From Rhizobiales bacterium 62-47 (GTDB lineage: Bacteria > Pseudomonadota > Alphaproteobacteria > Rhizobiales > Xanthobacteraceae): a stretch of 64,000 nt of DNA. The number at the start of each line of letters is the position of its first letter. Within the stretch, counting starts at the first letter, position 1. The position numbers and the translations under genes were made by a program. Positions 61,242 to 64,000 of the stretch are shown here, in pieces. The stretch spans positions 186,001-250,000 of the forward strand of contig MKVX01000013.1 of NCBI GenBank assembly GCA_001899255.1, written 5' to 3'. A model generated the notes under the pieces. That model saw only the letters and a list, made by a program, of their open reading frames with translations. It ran no database searches and had not been told where the DNA came from.

Positions 61242-62201
61242 GTGAAGAACATTTTGCTCTCCTCTGCAGTCTTGCTGGCGATTGGCGCCACCTCGGCTGC
61301 GGCCGCCGATCTGCCGGCCAAGGTCTATACCAAGGCACCGCCTGTTGCGGCGTTCGATCCGTGGGATATCGCCTTCGGCGCCGGCATCACCAACGACTAC
61401 CTGTTTCGTGGCGTCACCCAGTCGAACCACAAACCGTCGGCGAACGCCTATTTCGAGCCGCGCTATAACGTCAACAAGGACCTGCAGCTCTATGTCGGTA
61501 CGTCGGCATCGAGCATCGCCTTTGCCAACCGGGCGTCGGTCGAGCTCGATGGCTACTTCGGCGTGCGGCCGACCTTCGGCCCGGTCGCGTTCGATTTCGG
61601 CTTTTGGTACTACGGCTATCCGGGCGGAACCTGCTTCGCGGGCGTCGCCGGATTCGGCGCAGAGTGCGCCGCAAACGCTTTGGCCAACGGCAACTTCATC
61701 AAGAAGGATGTCAGCTTCTATGAGGGCTATGCCAAGGTCAACTGGACCATCAACGACGTGGTGACGGTCGGCGGCAACGCCTACTACTCGCCGAACTTCC
61801 TGAACACAGGCGCGGACGGCACCTACGCCTCGATTACCGGCAAGATCACCGCCCCGAGCACGTTCTTCGGCAGCAGCGGTATCGGTGCCTATATCTCGGG
61901 TGAATTCGGTCGGCAGTGGCTCGGGACGTCCGATGCCTTCTACGGCAACATCAAATATGCCGACTACAACACTTGGAATATCGGCGTCGGCTTCACCTAC
62001 AAGGTCTTCACCCTCGACATCCGTTATTCGGACACCGACCTGTCGCGGGCCAACTGCAATGCGTTCACCAGCGACCATACCGCAACATTCGACGGCAGCT
62101 TTTCGCCGATCAATCCGAGCGGCGTTGGCTCCGGATGGTGCGGTCCCGCCGGTATCGTCAAGCTTTCGGCCGACCTGACGGCGATGACCAATCTGAAATA
62201 G
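61242..62201 (+). CDS. TorF-family putative outer-membrane porin
   Basis: A 319-aa secreted protein with a signal peptide (MKNILLSSAVLLAIGATSAAAA) and alternating beta-strand pattern to the end: 'WDIAFGAGITNDYLFRGVTQSN', 'DLQLYVGTSASSIAF', 'FDFGFWYYGYPG', 'WNIGVGFTYKVFTLDIRYSDTD'. This matches the TorF/CHP02001 group of putative porins; the solute is unknown. GTG at 61242 has GGGGA 5 nt upstream and gives the usual MKNIL start; ATG at 61230 is the alternative. It ends in a perfect terminator. Confidence 0.85.
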   Translation: MKNILLSSAVLLAIGATSAAAADLPAKVYTKAPPVAAFDPWDIAFGAGITNDYLFRGVTQSNHKPSANAYFEPRYNVNKDLQLYVGTSASSIAFANRASVELDGYFGVRPTFGPVAFDFGFWYYGYPGGTCFAGVAGFGAECAANALANGNFIKKDVSFYEGYAKVNWTINDVVTVGGNAYYSPNFLNTGADGTYASITGKITAPSTFFGSSGIGAYISGEFGRQWLGTSDAFYGNIKYADYNTWNIGVGFTYKVFTLDIRYSDTDLSRANCNAFTSDHTATFDGSFSPINPSGVGSGWCGPAGIVKLSADLTAMTNLK

Positions 62202-62222
62202 GGCATTCTGATCGTGATGCAG

Positions 62223-62250
62223 AAGGCGGCGGAGCGCTCCGCCGCCTTTT
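62223..62250 (+). terminator. Rho-independent terminator after the porin gene
   Basis: AAGGCGGCGGAGC and GCTCCGCCGCCTT form a perfect 13-bp stem, followed by TTGC. The A/T ends make it usable from both strands, and the next gene converges on it. Confidence 0.85.
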
Positions 62251-62283
62251 GCATGTGCAGACCGCTCGATGGATGCGATCGTG

Positions 62284-64000
62284 TTACAGCTCGAAGGTGG
62301 CCGGTCCCGTTTGGCTCGGCTTCAAGCCCATCTCCCGGTGATGGAACGCAGACAGCGTGTTGCGATGGCCGATCGAAATGATCGTTGTCTCAGGCAGTTT
62401 CGCGGCCAGCAGCTCGTAAAGTCTAGCCTCCGACGGCTCGTCGAGCGAGGCTGTGGCCTCGTCGAGGAAGAGATACTGCGGCGCCTGCAGCAGGGCGCGC
62501 GCTATACCAAGCCGCTGCTGTTCGCCGAGCGACAGCATCCGGTTCCAATGGCCGTCTTCATCCAGGCGTTCGACCATTGCCGGCATTCCCACCGCGATCA
62601 GAACATCCCGCAGGCGGTCACGATCGAACGCGCCGGATTCCGACGGGTAGACGATGGCATCCTTGAGTGTGCCGACCGGAAAATAAGGGCGCTGCGGCAG
62701 CATCATCAGCGTGGCATGGGCGGGGATGGTGATCGATCCCCGGCCGAACGGCCAGATGCCGGCGATCGTGCGGAATAACGTCGATTTGCCCGATCCCGAT
62801 GGTCCCTTCAGCAGGATGTTCTCGCCGCTCTTGAAGCTGATGCGATTGGCGGTGAGCAACGGTTTGCCATTGGGGAGCTTGAGCGCCAGCTCGTCGAGCG
62901 TGATTGCCGATCCGTCCGGCGACGCTCCAAGCTGAACAATATCCGTGCGGCTGCGAAAACTCTTTGCGTGAGTAACGGCTTCCTCGAACCCATCGAGCCG
63001 CATCATGATCGAGCGCCACATCGCCAGTTGCCGGTAGGCCGAGACAAAGAACGACAACGCGCCCTGAACGCTGGAGAAGGCCGAAGCAGTCTGCATCATG
63101 CCGCCGAGTTGAATCTTCTCGGCGAAGTAGGCCGGTGCCACCAGGATAAAGGGAAAGATCACCGACGCCTGCGAGTAGCTGGCCGTCAGCGCCGTCACCT
63201 TTTTGGTGCGAATCATGATCGCCATCCAATTGCTGATGACGTTGTTGAAGCGATCGAGCAGGCGTTCCCGTTCGGCCGATTCGCCGTGCAGCAGGGCGAT
63301 CTGCTCGGCATTTTCGCGGGCTCGTACCAGGTTGAAGCGGAAGTCGGCTTCGTATTGCTGTTGGCGGAAGTCGAGGCCGATCAGCGGCCGGCCGATGAGG
63401 TGGGTCAGCACGGTGCCGAGCACGGCATAGACCAGTGCGCCCCAGACCAGATAGCCGGGAATGTCGTATTGCATACCGAACACATGCAGTGGCGCCGCTG
63501 CCGAGAGTCCCCAAAGGATGATGACAAAGGATGCCAGGGTCACGATGGAGCTGAGGAAGCCGATGCCAATCGTGAGCGTTTGCTCGACGAAGAGTCTGAC
63601 GTCGTCGGCGATACGTTGATCGGGGTTGTCGGCGGCATCGCCGAGCAACTGCATGCGATAGTGATTGGCGTCATGCAGCCATTCGGCCAGATAGCGGCGC
63701 GTCAACCAGGTTCGCCAGCGAATCTGTAGCCACTGGTTCAGATAAAGCTGGTAGACGGCGAGCGCGATATAGATCGCTGCGATGACCGAGAAGTACTTCA
63801 GCTCGTAGACGAAGGTGCTCCAGTTGCGTTCCTGCAGCGCGTTGTAGAAGCGACTGTTCCATTGATTGAGCAGGACGTTGATGGCCACCGTCGCCAGTTC
63901 GATGCCGATCACGGCGCCGAGCAAGATCCAGCCGGCCCATTTGTCCTCGGAGCGAAAATACGGCGCAGAGAGCCGCCAGACCGTCGCAAGCGTCGTGCCG
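62284..64000 (-). CDS. ABC transporter, fused permease-ATPase of the SbmA/YddA type (5' end outside window)
   Basis: 572 codons are visible; the start lies beyond the right edge, as the frame continues upstream (…YFRSEDKWAGWIL). The membrane part resembles SbmA/BacA ('INVLLNQWNSRFYNALQERNW', 'LRIRWRTWLTRRYLAEWL'-like segment, 'NPDQRIADDVRLF'). The ATPase part has Walker A GPSGSGKS, signature LSLGEQQRLGIARALL, Walker B 'YLFLDEATASLDE' and 'SIGHR'. Fusion to an ATPase separates it from ATP-less SbmA/BacA and matches YddA-like proteins. The transported molecule is unknown, perhaps peptides or vitamin-like compounds. Confidence 0.92.
   Translation of the reverse strand, partial: GTTLATVWRLSAPYFRSEDKWAGWILLGAVIGIELATVAINVLLNQWNSRFYNALQERNWSTFVYELKYFSVIAAIYIALAVYQLYLNQWLQIRWRTWLTRRYLAEWLHDANHYRMQLLGDAADNPDQRIADDVRLFVEQTLTIGIGFLSSIVTLASFVIILWGLSAAAPLHVFGMQYDIPGYLVWGALVYAVLGTVLTHLIGRPLIGLDFRQQQYEADFRFNLVRARENAEQIALLHGESAERERLLDRFNNVISNWMAIMIRTKKVTALTASYSQASVIFPFILVAPAYFAEKIQLGGMMQTASAFSSVQGALSFFVSAYRQLAMWRSIMMRLDGFEEAVTHAKSFRSRTDIVQLGASPDGSAITLDELALKLPNGKPLLTANRISFKSGENILLKGPSGSGKSTLFRTIAGIWPFGRGSITIPAHATLMMLPQRPYFPVGTLKDAIVYPSESGAFDRDRLRDVLIAVGMPAMVERLDEDGHWNRMLSLGEQQRLGIARALLQAPQYLFLDEATASLDEPSEARLYELLAAKLPETTIISIGHRNTLSAFHHREMGLKPSQTGPATFEL

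Overview
The window is chromosomal DNA of high-GC alphaproteobacterial type. Gene order, class I aldolase, the DUF4164/zapA pair, Rhizobiales-type 6S RNA, SbmA/BacA-like transporter and, above all, the many intergenic palindromic repeats point to the Bradyrhizobium/Rhodopseudomonas/Afipia group (Nitrobacteraceae). The genus cannot be fixed from sequence reading alone. No rRNA, tRNA, prophage or CRISPR array was seen.

Layout. 1-3.4 kb: end of an RND efflux adaptor and its AcrB-type pump. 3.7-12.2 kb, minus strand: central carbon block tkt, gap, pgk, fba (class I), then a ThiE-like protein, a Sel1-repeat protein and an inositol monophosphatase. 12.5-17 kb: DUF4164 protein, zapA, 6S RNA and 5-formyl-THF cyclo-ligase, a YmdB phosphodiesterase and a secreted GH79-like glycosidase. 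17-25.2 kb: soluble chemoreceptor, yebC, mgtE, and ruvC-ruvA-ruvB-ybgC. A 375-bp unit, a small GIY-YIG nuclease gene between perfect 36-bp inverted repeats, sits between ruvC and ruvA.

25.2-39.6 kb is an accessory island that separates ybgC from tolQ. It holds TetR and HxlR regulators, glutathione transferases, an NTF2-like protein, VOC/PhnB-like and YCII (DGPF) proteins, an ECF42 sigma factor, an SDR, a RibD-type reductase, a frameshifted periplasmic protein and a convergent tungstate-type binding protein/permease pair. Three genes or gene groups in it are preceded by the same bipartite sequence, TGTCGG-N17-CGTC, the probable ECF42 promoter.

39.9-52.2 kb: tolQ-tolR-tolA-tolB, a GGDEF/EAL protein and a FeeM-like N-acyltransferase (with a perfect CtrA box), then pal, ybgF/cpoB, tilS and ftsH. 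tolA appears to start at CTG. 52.3-64 kb: MFS transporter, azlCD, TetR, cytochrome c, glycolate oxidase glcDEF, a lysine-rich histone-H1-like protein, a TorF-type porin and an SbmA/YddA-like ABC transporter cut by the window end.

Intergenic space is dominated by at least four families of paired palindromes. They explain most gene-free stretches and may include a small self-contained nuclease/repeat system, which is the most novel-looking feature here.
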